Assembly: GCA_022457155.1 (NCBI GenBank)
Contig: JAJGOT010000163.1
Location: 392,001-456,000, forward strand
Source of the DNA: Cladopsammia gracilis
Taxonomy: Eukaryota; Cnidaria; Anthozoa; Scleractinia; Dendrophylliidae
Reading direction: 5' to 3'
Length of the DNA: 64,000 bases
Part shown: positions 20,789-32,300 of the stretch, in pieces
Position numbering within the stretch: the first letter of the stretch is position 1
How the letters are laid out: every line of letters starts with the position of its first letter
Notes under the pieces: generated by a model
What the model was told of the DNA's origin: nothing
Databases searched by the model: none
What the model saw: only the letters and a program-made list of their open reading frames with translations
Position numbers and translations under genes: made by a program

Positions 20789-22138
20789 TCAGTTTTCCTG
20801 CTTAGATTGCCAATTGGGACCTCCTTGACCTCTTTGTTGATAAAAATTTTGTCTGCCGCCTCCACGACGAGGGACTCTAGGATCTGGTCTTGAACGACAA
20901 AAATAGTAAGTGTGCCCTTTTCTTCCACAATTATAGCACACAGCGTCACCAAAACGAGAGCGAAAACCCCTTGGTTGAAAGGACTGGTTAGAGCGCTGAT
21001 TAAAATTACTAGGCTTGGAAGCCGCATTTCCCATTAAGTCTCGAAACTCATCCCTAATAATTTGTTTCATTTCAGACTTAGTTGCATAAGGCTCTCTTTG
21101 ACCTACAGCACTCATCGCCTTATCTTTGGGAGTAATTGCCTTTGACAATTCGTCCAAAATTTGAGTTGAAACCTCTTTAGGGTCAAACTCTGCACGTTTG
21201 CTTGAACTCGTTAGCACCGACTCCTTTAACTTTGCAAAATTTTCTGCCGCCTCTAAGTCGTCAGGCTGCTGCAGTACGACATATTCACGAATTTCAGGAA
21301 GGAGACCCTGTACAAAATAGTGTGTCCACTCAGTTCTGGGCAAATTTATTCTTGCGCAATGCGTTCGGAGACTGTACGAATAGTCTGCAACGGACTCCTT
21401 TTGTAATTGACGACGTTGGCCAAGCGCCTGCCTTACGCGCCATTCACTAGCTCCGGAAGCAAAATGCGTAATTAGCTGTTCGGACAATTCATTGAAAGAC
21501 ATTTCGTCCGGTGCGGGCAGAGTTTTGAACCACGCACTGGCATGACCTTTTAAATATAGTGGAAGCCCTAAAGCTAAATTATATTCGCCCCAACCATTTA
21601 ATCGACCGGCCCTCTTATAATTCCTAATAAACTCGTGCACGTCTTCGCATTCATCTCCCCTAAACACTGGAGAAGTTACCGACGATTTTACACCGACTGT
21701 TCCAACCTGCGCCGAATTAAGAGACGCTTGCATTCGATCAACTGCTTCGCATAACTGACTGACTCGATTCTCCATCTCAGCGTGAGCCGGCGCGAGAGAA
21801 ATATCACTAGATTCCAAAACAGTGAAATTATCTGGTGACAAAGAACGATTCTCCTCAATTGAATCTTCACTTAGAGATTCACTACTAGACTGATTTTCTC
21901 TAGGTTCTACGTCCTCATAAACCCCTGCTTCCTCTTCAGAATCCGAGCTATGACTACTAACGCACCAAGAAATTACAGAATCTTCACTCGGAGTTGGAAT
22001 CACATCTAACGCTTGTGCCTGAGCCTCAGTCCTAGGAGTCCTAACCGATCTTAGAAAAGAACGAAATAATGATCTGCTAGTTTGTGGAGTGGGAGGAGGA
22101 GGGGCTGGCCACTCACTCGAATATAAAGACGCAGCCAA
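20789..22138 (-). CDS. Gag polyprotein of the gypsy-class element
   Basis: About 450 residues. A Ser/acid-rich N-terminal third is followed by a retrotransposon Gag capsid region (FRGDECEDVHEFIRNYKR, SAWFKTLP, FNELSEQLITHF, LRTHCARINLP) and a basic C-terminus with one CCHC zinc knuckle (CYNCGRKGHTYYFC), followed by Arg/Gly-rich sequence. The frame is intact, but the open region upstream (to about 22205) has no ATG; the first in-frame ATG is about 120 residues in (MENRVSQ). Initiation may be at a non-AUG codon or after splicing, or the start codon may be lost. It would form the particle and package the RNA. Confidence 0.88.
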   Translation of the reverse strand: MAASLYSSEWPAPPPPTPQTSRSLFRSFLRSVRTPRTEAQAQALDVIPTPSEDSVISWCVSSHSSDSEEEAGVYEDVEPRENQSSSESLSEDSIEENRSLSPDNFTVLESSDISLAPAHAEMENRVSQLCEAVDRMQASLNSAQVGTVGVKSSVTSPVFRGDECEDVHEFIRNYKRAGRLNGWGEYNLALGLPLYLKGHASAWFKTLPAPDEMSFNELSEQLITHFASGASEWRVRQALGQRRQLQKESVADYSYSLRTHCARINLPRTEWTHYFVQGLLPEIREYVVLQQPDDLEAAENFAKLKESVLTSSSKRAEFDPKEVSTQILDELSKAITPKDKAMSAVGQREPYATKSEMKQIIRDEFRDLMGNAASKPSNFNQRSNQSFQPRGFRSRFGDAVCYNCGRKGHTYYFCRSRPDPRVPRRGGGRQNFYQQRGQGGPNWQSKQEN

Positions 22139-22468
22139 ACTTTCCTGGTCGGCGGCCTGTTCGGCCAGGGCTCGTCCTCTTTGCCTAGTAATCAGGATTA
22201 CGAACTACTATTGTTAAAATCAAAATTCATAAGGGCGAAATGCTGCAAAGCACTAACAGAAAATCCAATTGTGAAATTGACCTGTCATTATGAAGTCTTA
22301 AGACAACACTAACTAAACTAGATAAATACTAAATAAGAAGTTTACAACACGCGCCTATACTGCGACTAACGAAACATTTCAAGAAATCTAGCTTGCAATG
22401 GAAAGGGTGTAAATAAGGAAGACAGTTCCACTCACAATTATAGGTGATCTTGAGTTCTCCACCAAGTA
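22139..22468 (-). promoter_or_regulatory. Leader of the LTR element with candidate primer-binding site
   Basis: The region between the 5' LTR and gag. On the minus strand TGGTGGAGAACTCAAGAT (about 22464-22447) starts five bases inside the LTR edge, the expected place for a tRNA primer-binding site beginning TGG. The matching tRNA was not identified. Confidence 0.5.
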
Positions 22469-23040
22469 TGTTACGGGCTAAAACGGCAGCTGACTCACTC
22501 AGCAACTAGGAGAGGTATCGGGACTCTTGTTTATTCTTCTACTCCTACTTCTTCTACTGACTTACAACTCGATTGCAAGCAACTTATATACCCTAATCTT
22601 AGACATATTTGGGTTTGCTGACCGTGGGGACTTCTATCGCACATCCCGTGTCCTGTAGACCTATTTTGGCTTCTAAGCGTGGGAACTTTAAATTCATATC
22701 CTGTGGCCTAACAGAGCGAGTAGAGGAAATACCTACACGGCTGTTCATAACAAGTACTAGAGAATCAATGGAATAGCTAGGGGTAAAACTGTAAAGTTAG
22801 ACTAGACACCCAAAACAGGAACCTTAGTGTAGGTAAAACCCAAGGTCAGCTTTAGTTCCCAAGTATGCCTACTTCAAAAACCGACATTCAAGTTTAACAA
22901 ATTCATAAAGGTAGACAGTACTAGGGACTACCAGTGTGGGCTAAACCTTCAATAACCTTGGACTATGAACGCGATTATAAAGAAACTCCAAACATAAAAG
23001 AAACCTTAGGCATAACATTACGACTAAATACTTCACAACA
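22469..23040 (-). repeat. 5' LTR of the gypsy-class element
   Basis: 572 bp, TGTTACGGGCT to TTCACAACA on the plus strand. It is followed by AAAG (23041-23044), the copy of the target duplication at 6321-6324. Confidence 0.95.
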
Positions 23041-23044
23041 AAAG

Positions 23045-23923
23045 TCATCCATCTTCTCGGCCTAGAAAACCTGCGCCACAGGTATACCATCCTCCGTTTG
23101 GGCGGTGGACTGTGCTGGCCGAAAAACGCGTTAACTTGTAATCGAGCCAAAACCCACAGAAAAAAAGGCAGATTTAGGGGAAAACATATAATTTTTTTGG
23201 CGTGATTTCTCATCCAAAAACGTTTTTCTCGGACCTAATTTCGTTTTATTTTTTTTTTATTTTCCGACCCAAATTCATAATTCTAAGTTAACCTGAGAAA
23301 ATATGCAACGTCTGCAATGGCCTCGTCTTCGGACTGTATGAAGATTCAGGTTCTCTTTTCAGTTGCTGAGAATCTTCATTAAATTTCGAAAGTCTACACC
23401 TCTTACATTTGCATCCTATTGGGCAGTAATTTACTGGAGGATCTTTGATCATTTCGAAGAAACTTTGTGTTTTTTCGAGCGTTTGAAATGTTCGATGAGG
23501 TCGAGTTACCGATATGTTAATCATTGCGAGTTCTAGCTGTCATGTATACAAATTGTGTACAAATATTTACTTTTTATTTGTACGTGGCCAAACATCAACA
23601 GTAATTCTAGTGAATGTCAAATCAATGAACAACAAAAAGCGAACTTTATTACTATATTAATGCAAGTTCGATCCAAATTAAAAGGTTTTCATAACTGTAG
23701 TCTACGGAAAGAATGAGATGTATGACCATAATAAATCGCCCTTCGCAAATTTATTTCCTAACAACCAACAGTATTTATTCGCTATTCCGATCTTTGTTAT
23801 TGTCCTCAATTTGACAGTGTACAAATGGCGCGGTTTCTTTTATATGTGAAAAGTGTGATTTTTTTTTCCGGAGCGTGAAAAGTTAGCCTATTCAAATCTT
23901 CCGTGTCTTACACTTTTTTTAAT
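23045..23923. other. Host flank right of the LTR element, no supported gene
   Basis: Mostly AT-rich. A minus-strand reading frame of 78 codons (23288-23524, ATG start, with CPIGCKCKRCR) exists, but I recognise nothing in it and cannot tell it from chance. Confidence 0.4.
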
Positions 23924-24397
23924 TTATTTTATGTTCCGGATGTTCCGCGGTGTTCCGGGCTGTTCCGGTGTTCCGGGTGTTCCTGGTTTTAGCACATGCC
24001 CACTGGCTTCTGCTATCTGCTCGTCGATCGTCGATGATGCTTTGTAACGGACAGACAACCAACACTGTTTGATGCTGCCTCCTTTTAATATTTGCAGCTG
24101 CGGCAGCAAACAGTTGAAATATAAAGCTTTTGCCATTCCCGTCGGCAAAACAGCGAGGACATCGCTACCTTTAAGTAGTACTTCAACTGCTTGACATTGC
24201 TCGGGTTTCAATTCCACAGAAAACTTCAGATGTTTAGAAAAATTTCCGCACACTTTATGAATGAAATCTCCTCCGCTCTCCGTCATTTTGTTTGTCTTGA
24301 TCACGACGCACGAAGAATATGATACCATGACAACATCATCATCAAATTTAAATTTAAACCAATCATCGTTTTCCGTCCACTTTTTGGACGGAGACAT
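23924..24397 (-). pseudogene. RecQ-like DNA helicase fragment
   Basis: The frame gives the RecQ motif 0/Q-motif region (LKPEQCQAVEVLLKGSDVLA) and motif I (VLPTGMAKALYF), then a stretch aligning with the motif Ia area (TIDEQIAEASG). In RecQ proteins motif I reads TGxGKS; here the second Gly and the Ser are Ala, so ATP binding is probably lost. The natural ATG is near 24284. The rest of the helicase is absent and the frame ends in a GTTCCGG-type simple repeat (PGTPGTPEQPGTPR). A retained first exon of a real gene cannot be excluded, but no further exon was seen. Confidence 0.6.
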
Positions 24398-25083
24398 TCA
24401 AATTTCTGAGACATCGTTGCAAGCTGTCGATCCTTTCCCTCACCCATCCCCTACCCCCTCCCCCAAACCCGAGCCCGAGAGCTTGCTCGCAGGCTAGCAT
24501 TTAGAGAGTGATACACTTTCCCTGAAACAACACATAATCTATTTTTATTTCCTTCCCATTGAGTTTGTAAATATAAGACAATACACCAGAATATCCTAGC
24601 TATAAGGAAGTACCTTATATCTCAGAGGCCAGCTAAAATCATTCTGAAAACTCAAAATGCAGTTATTACAATAATCACATGGGAATGCCAACCATATCAG
24701 TTATCGTTTCGAACTGTATTCAGCATGTATATATTTGGTCTTTGCATTCACTAAAAGCTGCTAATTGCTACAGGCCATGCTTTTTGCACGTAAATCTTTG
24801 TGTCCCGCTGTCTTCTCTGTATTTACATTAAATAACCTCTATGAAAGTCATATGCTTGTCTATATCGGGAAGTTGCTTACTATCTTCAATCGTGCGCCTG
24901 CGCTTTTTAGGTACAAAATAGCTTTCATCCAATCCGATTCGGAGTTCTGTCCAAGTTCATCATACTAACTGCCAGTTCGTATTATATAGTGTGTCAATTA
25001 TATAGTGTGTCAATCCTGACGATGCCTTTAAATTTTTGTTTTGATCTCCTAATCTTCGGAAAATCTTTACCTGACCTTATTTG
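24398..25083. other. AT-rich non-coding stretch, remnant of an upstream duplicate unit
   Basis: No gene is supported. From about 24900 (CAAAATAGCTTTCATCCAATC) to 25083 the sequence is a diverged copy of 26385-26635, which follows the first receptor exon. An older copy of the duplicated exon unit may therefore have stood here; no exon remains recognisable. Confidence 0.45.
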
Positions 25084-25259
25084 GTACATCTCGATAACTC
25101 GAACGCTCGTTAACTCGAACCTCCCGCTAACTTGAAGTTAATTCGTTTTCCCTTCATGTCATTTTCTTACTAATTTTATCCTCGATAACTCGAACTTCCG
25201 ATAACTTGAACCTTGTTCGATTTCCCTTTATGGTTCGAGTTATCGGGATTCAACTGTAT
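25084..25259. mobile_element. Short pogo/Tc-type MITE inserted at TA
   Basis: The ends read CTCGATAACTCGAAC and GTTCGAGTTATCGGG, flanked by TA, with two further inner copies of ATAACTYGAA. The homologous duplicate at 26630-26645 lacks the whole block, showing a clean insertion into one copy only. No coding capacity. Confidence 0.65.
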
Positions 25260-25426
25260 CCAAAACGACTTTTTGTATTCCTCCAAAAATAGAAGGCGTT
25301 AAATTTTCTGATGTTACAAAAGTTTGGGGCGACATTTAACAAAACAATACTCTGGTTTTTAGTATTATCAATTACGAATTTTTAAGATGACTTGGGCCTT
25401 CTGAACAGCTTTCCACTGAAACCATT

Positions 25427-25980
25427 CCCTGGGTACTCCTGAACAATCACCCAAAGTGACCCAGCAGTAGCAGAAATAATTACGATTCCCTGGGTACTCC
25501 TGAACAATCACCTAAAGTGACCAAGCAGTAGCAGAAATAATTACGATTCCCTGGGTACTCCTGGACAATCACCCAAAGTGACCCAGCAGTAGCAGAAATA
25601 ATTACGATTCGCTGGGTACTCCTGAACAATCACCCAAAGTGACCCAGCAGTAGCAGAAATAATTACGATTCGCTGGGTACTCCTGGACAATCACCCAAAG
25701 TGACCCAGCAGTAGCAGAAATAATTACGATTCCCTGGGTACTCCTGAACAATCACCTAAAGTGACCCAGCAGTAGCAGAAATAATTACGATTCCCTGGGT
25801 ACTCCTGAACAGTCACCCAAAGTGACCCAGCAGTAGCAGAAATAATTACGATTCCCTGGGTACTCCTGAACAATCACCCAAAGTGACCCAGCAGTAGCAG
25901 AAATAATTACGATTCCCTGGGTACTCCTGGACAATCACCCAAAGTGACCCAGCAGTTATTTATAAGCAGAAATAATTACA
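25427..25980. repeat. 61-bp minisatellite, 9 units
   Basis: The unit begins CCCTGGGTACTCCTGAACAA and ends TAATTACGATT. It starts every 61 bases from 25427 (25488, 25549, ... 25915). The last unit carries a small insertion (TTATTTATA). Variants differ mainly at CCC/CGC and GAACAA/GGACAA. The array lies upstream of the first receptor exon. Confidence 0.95.
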
Positions 25981-26292
25981 GGAAACTCGATCTGACAATT
26001 CACAATGTAAAATAAATGCAACAAAATTCAAGAATCGTAAATTTAAACACATGGATATAGATCACTGACATATCACACCAAAATGTTATTTACGTAGTAA
26101 GTTCTTTGAACGAGTTTACCTAGTTTATCTTTACTTTGTAGAAAACAAAAGAGATTTCTTTGCACTGTTAGGCTTTTCATCTGCACGGAAGCGATCGACA
26201 GATGGCAAAGGACTCTTCTGAATTTTATTATTTTCAGTAAAAATAGGTAAGCGATAGTGATCGCCAGGTTTTGCATTGTTCTTTTATGGTAG

Positions 26293-26364
26293 GTGGTTGA
26301 ATAACAACCAGCTGAAGGACTTGCCCCAGGGTGTATTTGATAGCAACACTGAACTGATAGAACT
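26293..26364 (+). CDS. LRR exon 1
   Basis: 72 bp after TAG, before GTAAGT. Encodes WLNNNQLKDLPQGVFDSN..., a canonical LxxNxLxxLPxGxF repeat. It differs from exon 2 by about nine bases; the two and their flanks form a tandem duplication of about 1.4 kb. Confidence 0.88.
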
Positions 26365-29300
26365 GTAAGTAAACTTTACTTTTAGCTACAAAACGGCTTT
26401 CATCCAATTAGGTTTGGAGGCTGGGGAGTTGATGGGGGGTATAATTTGCATCAGTGAACTCAAAGAGGCATTTGGAGAGAATAAGCTTCGGCAAAAAGAA
26501 CTTGAATCGCAAAAAGTGAACATTGTTTACTTTTTAATCTTTTTAATCTTTTAGTATAGTGTTTCAATCCTGGCGGTGCCTCAGAATTATTGTTTTGATC
26601 TCCTAATCTTTCGAAAATCTTACGTGACCTTATTTATAGTATCCAAAACGACATTTTTTATCCCTCCAAAAATGGAAGGCTTTAAATTTTCTGATGTTAC
26701 AAAAGTTTGGGGCGACATTGTTCAAAACAATACTCTGGTTTTTAGTATTATCAATTACGAATTTTTAAGATGACTTGGGCCTTCTGAACAGCTTTCCACT
26801 GAAACCATTCCCTGGGTACTCCTGAACAATCACCCAAAGTGACCCAGCAGTAGCAGAAATAATTACGATTCCCTGGGTACTCCTGAACAATCACCCAAAG
26901 TGACCCAGCAGTAGCAGAAATAATTACGATTCGCTGGGTACTCCTGAACAATCACCCAAAGTGACCCAGCAGTAGCAGAAATAATTACGATTCCCTGGGT
27001 ACTCCTGAACAATCAACCAAAGTGACCAAGCAGTAGCAGAAATAATTACGATTCCCTGGGTACTCCTGAACAATCACCCAAAGTGACCCAGCAGTAGCAG
27101 AAATAATTACGATTCGCTGGGTACTCCTGAACAATCACCCAAAGTGACCCAGCAGTAGCAGAAATAATTACGATTCCCTGGGTACTCCTGGACAATCACC
27201 TAAAGTGACCCAGCAGTAGCAGAAATAATTACGATTCGCTGGGTACTCCTGAACAATCACCCAAAGTGACCCAGCAGTAGCAGAAATAATTACGATTCGC
27301 TGGGTACTCCTGGACAATCACCCAAAGTAACCCAGCAGTAGCAGAAATAATTACGATTCGCTGGGTACTCCTGAACAATCACCTAAAGTGACCCAGCAGT
27401 AGCAGAAATAATTACGATTCGCTGGGTACTCCTGAACAATCACCCAAAGTGACCCAGCAGTAGCAGAAATAATTACGATTCGCTGGGTACTCCTGGACAA
27501 TCACCCAAAGTGACCCAGCAGTAGCAGAAATAATTACAGGAAACTCGATCAGACATTGTAAAATAAATGCAACAAAATTCAAGAATTGTAAATTTAAACA
27601 CATGGATATAGATCACTGACCCCGGTCACTGACATATCACACCAAATTGTTATATACATAGTACGTTCTTTGAACGAGTTTACCTAGTTTTATCTTTATA
27701 AAACAAATATAGATTACTTCATGGGCAGTGTCTCAATAAGTATGAAATAAAAGAGGTTTCATTGCACTGTTAGGCTTTTAATCTGCACGGAAGCGATTGA
27801 CAGATGGTAAAAACGCATCGATTAAAACTCGCATCGTCATACTGTAACTGCTAATATTCGAGAGGTTGCTTCTTACTCAAATTTTCAACAAAGAAATATA
27901 AGGGTCGCAAAGCAGGACTCGTCTGAATTTTATTATTTTCAGTAAAAATACGTAAGCGGATAGTTATCGCCAGGTTTTGCATTGTTCTTTTATGGTAGGC
28001 TGTTGAGTAACAACCAGCTGAAAGACTTGCCCCAGGGTGTGTTTGATAGTAACGCTGAACTGCTAGCACTGTAAGTGAACTTTACTTTTAGCTACAAAAC
28101 GGCTTTGATCCAATTAGGTTTGGAGGGTGGGGAGTTGATGGAGGTATAAATTGCATCAAGTGAACTCAAAGATCTTCAACCTCTGACTGTTAGATATTGT
28201 TCAAAAGCATTCTCGATTTCTGCTTGAAACTCATGGAATACAAATCACCAATCAGTGATAATCAAGAAAATTAATACACTATAACATTGTCACTAAAATT
28301 ATTTTTGGACAATTTTTATCCAAGTACTTACCTTCAAATTACATTAGGTTTAAAACTTTTTCGAATAGTTCCTTGGGTTTATACTTATTCAGAAAACAAG
28401 ACGCCACACAGTTGAACATCTGCGACACTTATCTGATAATAGCACAAAAAAGTATCGAGTCACAACTAATTAGCAGTTTGTTTTTAGATTGTGTTTATTT
28501 ATATTAAACTAGTAAGCACTTGCATGTTAGGAAGTTTCTTTCTCAATCCTAAGTTCTCTGAGTATTCCACGAACTTGAGCTGGCTTAAAAGAGTTCAAAG
28601 TTAAAGCTGAATATTGTGTATTAGTATTTCATATGTACCTTGTCTTTGATATGGAAATTTAAATTGTTTGTAAGTGTTTCAGAGAAACCTAACTGCTTCT
28701 GTTTAAAAGAGTCCTGTAATTAAGTCGTCTGCTAAAGAAAGATGGTTGATAATGGCCTCCTTTTGTATCTTTATGTTTCTGTGTGTTTATAATATTTTAT
28801 CATTATTTTCTGATACAACTCCGTTATGCAGTTATTCAATGAAGCAATTACATCCCCCAGACTTGAAAGTTATTTGGGAGAATTAATCACCCAAATGGAT
28901 TTGAGAAGCATTTGGAGAGAATAAGTTGTGGCAAAAAAAAAAAATACTGTAAACATTGGTCACCTGTTTTAAAAGTATAGTTTGTCAAACATGACGGTAC
29001 ATGACCTCAAAATTATGGTTTTGGTCTCCTAATCTTCGGGAAAACAATTCTGACTTCAGAAAATCACCGAAAATGGGGTAGTAGTATAGGATACATTACG
29101 TCAGGAAACTTGATCTGACAAATAAATGTCAAATAATGTGCAACAAACTTCAAAAATTGTAAATTTTGCACATAAATATCGATCACTAACATATCACACC
29201 AAAATGGTTCCAGATCAATTTAATGACCTCTTTTACATTTTAATTGTTTCAGCAAGGTCTCTACAAACACAATGGGCCAGAAATTGGCTAATAAAAGTAA

Positions 29301-32300
29301 ATTTTGGTCAGAGATTGTGTTTGGTTCAAAAGAAAATCACGAGACAACAGAGTTACTGAGTATAATATTGCTGTTAGCAGAAAATGGTTCAGTAAATTCA
29401 GCAGCCAAATTATGTCATAGCTATATTGTCAAGTTCTGATTTTCGAATTCGTTCGACAGATTGTTGAATCACAACCAGCTGAAGTTCTTGCACAAGGGAG
29501 TATTTTACAACAATACTAAGCTTTTTTGGCTGTAAGTAGTAGAACAGTCTTTGAAAAGTAAAATAACACTTACTGATGAACTTATAATTCAGCTTATTTT
29601 TATAGTAGATGACATACTAACTCACTTTAAGACAGCAATTATGCATCTGTAGCATAACTAATAAAATCAAACAGTGATAAGTGCAGTTTTTTTCATTTCG
29701 TAGGAACTTAAATAACAACCAAATAAAGAGTTTGCCTGCTGGAGTTTTTGACCGAAATACCCAACTGGGACGTCTGTAAGCAAATGTTTTAAGTTAAACA
29801 AGTTAACACCTTGGGACTTACACGCAAGTTTATACCCCAGCCGTGGTAGAAGGGGGCTGAGTTGCAACCCCTCCCGTGGTAGAAGGGGGCTGAGTTGCAA
29901 CCCCTCTCCCCTTGGGTTTTTGCGGTGTTACAATATTTCTTATAACTTCCGTCATGTGCTCTACAAAATAAGGTAATATAATCGGTTATGGCACTGCTGG
30001 GGATCTGTGGTCATCCAAAATGGTGGCCAAGATGGCTGCCATCTTGAATTTTACTCAAAATTCAAATTTGAGGGGGGGTGGGGGGGGGGGGGGGAAGGGG
30101 AGAGAAACTTTCGATGCATTTTCTTAAATGAAATCTAAACGATGCTCTCACAACTTGCAAAGCAATCATACAGTACTATAGACGTTTGCGAGGGAAACAA
30201 AAACAGATACGAACACATGAATCTTATTCAAGAGATTCCTTTATTTGATAGTGTAGGGGGGGGGGGGATTAAAGTATTAGGAAGCTTTTAAGCTTGAAAG
30301 CAGTTACCACGGCAGCTAGAACGACACAAAACAATAGATTCAATGAGCGAACACAATGCCTCTGCACGTACATGTTACATTTTTGGTACATTTCTTTGCC
30401 GTTCCCTGGAAAACATCAAAAGATCAAATTATATTTTTTTTTTTGGAGAACATGAACACGCGACGGTTAATTTTCCTTTTCTTTATTTAAACCTGAAAGC
30501 CGTCATGAGGACCCTCAAGGACTTGTTTTTGGACACCGCTGGAAGCCGTAGTTGCCACGGACGCTAAGCTAAATAGATTATCGAGAAAATTTTTGGTGTG
30601 AAATATAATTACTTTTTTCGCCCTTATGAGCCAATCATAGAGTGTATGGGAATTTGATATTGTGTTACTTGTCAACGCTGGCGCGGCGATCGTGTAATGA
30701 AAAAATCGAGGTAAAACAGGTATATTATGACCAATAAGCTATTTTCGGCTATAAAACTCGTTAATCTCCTTCACGATCCTTCTTATTCTTCAAAAGAGAC
30801 CACGTTTCGCGGCACACAAAGTGATTTTAAAACTTTAAAAACATTTAAATATTTAAACATTTAACTAGGGTAAACAATTGACTGCCGGAGTTGATAGAAA
30901 ATAAAACAGCTTCAATTTCGCCCAGAAACATCACCCTTTTACGCCGGTAAAAGTGGAACACGCGCCCACGAAAAGGAAATTAGAGGGATACAAATGTGAT
31001 CTGTATTTCGGGCGCGCTTATAGACCACTTTCATAATGGCGGCCGATTTATTTATTCTTTTATATATATGTTAATTAGCCTCACTGGCCTCGGTAACATG
31101 TGCAGAATTCAAAAGAATTTTTACTCTAAAATGAGGCCAGTGAGACTAATTAACATACATATAAAAGAATAAATAAATCGGCCGCCATTACGAAAGTGGT
31201 CTATTCCTCGTGGCAAATTTCCATTCGGCTCGCGCCAATTGTTCGGCGAGCCGAAATGAATCAAAATTCGTGTATAACAAATCAACGGCGCTTCTTCATC
31301 CATCACAAGACATAAAAAGTGAAACAAACTTCATTCGTTGTTCACATCATTCAAATTCATTCGTTGTTCACGTAGTTGTTCCAGGCATTCAAATATTGCC
31401 GTGAGAAAACATTTGAGGAATATAAATCGTAATTTAATAGAACGCTTCTATGGTCCCAAACTTGGAGACGATATGACTGGGACCAAAACGACCAGATTCC
31501 GTTCAGATAACACCTACGGATAATACGTGTTTATTTCATTTCACATGTACTGTGTCACACAACAAGTTCAAGCTCAACAATACAATCCCAGTTCTTTGTA
31601 CCTGACATTGTCCAGCCGGTACATTTCTATTCAATTTTAAACTTCTTTCTCTAGTAAATGTACTTTTTAGCACCGAACGATGACGTGGACAACTTCTCCT
31701 GGACTGCAGTGAGCCCCAAAGAAAAACATTCTACACGGATCTTAACTTTAATTTAGTATTTAATGACGAACTGCGCGTATTTCTTGCCTGTTTATATGTG
31801 GTCCTGATATGTGGTTGTCACCGTTTTGTACTGAATATAATTATAATAATACGGTAGGGAATATTATTATAATTATTATAGAGAGTTACTACTGTGTTGC
31901 ATCGTGTAACTCCCCAAGGGAAACAACGGAGAATAAAATGTCGACGAAATATTTATTTCTGTGTTTTGAATGCTCACTTTTCCCTTGTCAAAAAAATTAA
32001 TTTATTAGTTTTTTGTTGCGACAAACTAATTTTAAGACAGTATATGTAGCTTACATGAAAGTTTACCGCTAATAAAGACTCCGGACTCGATGCGCCTGCG
32101 ATGCTCTTTATCTCACAGGACACCGGCGAGTTGTACATTTGTACGATTGTACCGCGCTCTTCCTTTTCATGAAAAAAGTTTTTTCGTTTCCATAATTCCT
32201 TTTATTGAACTCAAAAGCGAAGGCGTGATGCGTGCTTGGTATAACTGTTTAGAACCTACATGGATTCATCATTGCTACACTGGCAATCGTATTAACTCAA

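Larger units (their letters stand above)
6325..23040 (-). mobile_element. Env-bearing, chromodomain Ty3/gypsy-class LTR retrotransposon (with nested YR element)
   Basis: A complete minus-strand element bounded by LTRs at 22469-23040 (5') and 6325-6908 (3') and by the target duplication AAAG at 6321-6324 and 23041-23044. Order along the element: leader, gag, pol (protease, RT, RNase H, integrase, chromodomain), env-like gene, RING-like small ORF, polypurine tract, 3' LTR. A different retrotransposon is inserted at 11957-17578; without it the element is about 11 kb. The LTRs differ visibly at only two substitutions and one 12-bp indel, so insertion was recent. Even so, pol and env carry stops and frameshifts. 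Env plus chromodomain in one element is uncommon, since most chromoviruses lack env. Confidence 0.92.

Noticed and set aside
25427..27541. CRISPR-like array, because of regular 61-bp periodicity
   Set aside because: Units are similar over their whole length with no unique spacers, and the genome is animal; it is a minisatellite.
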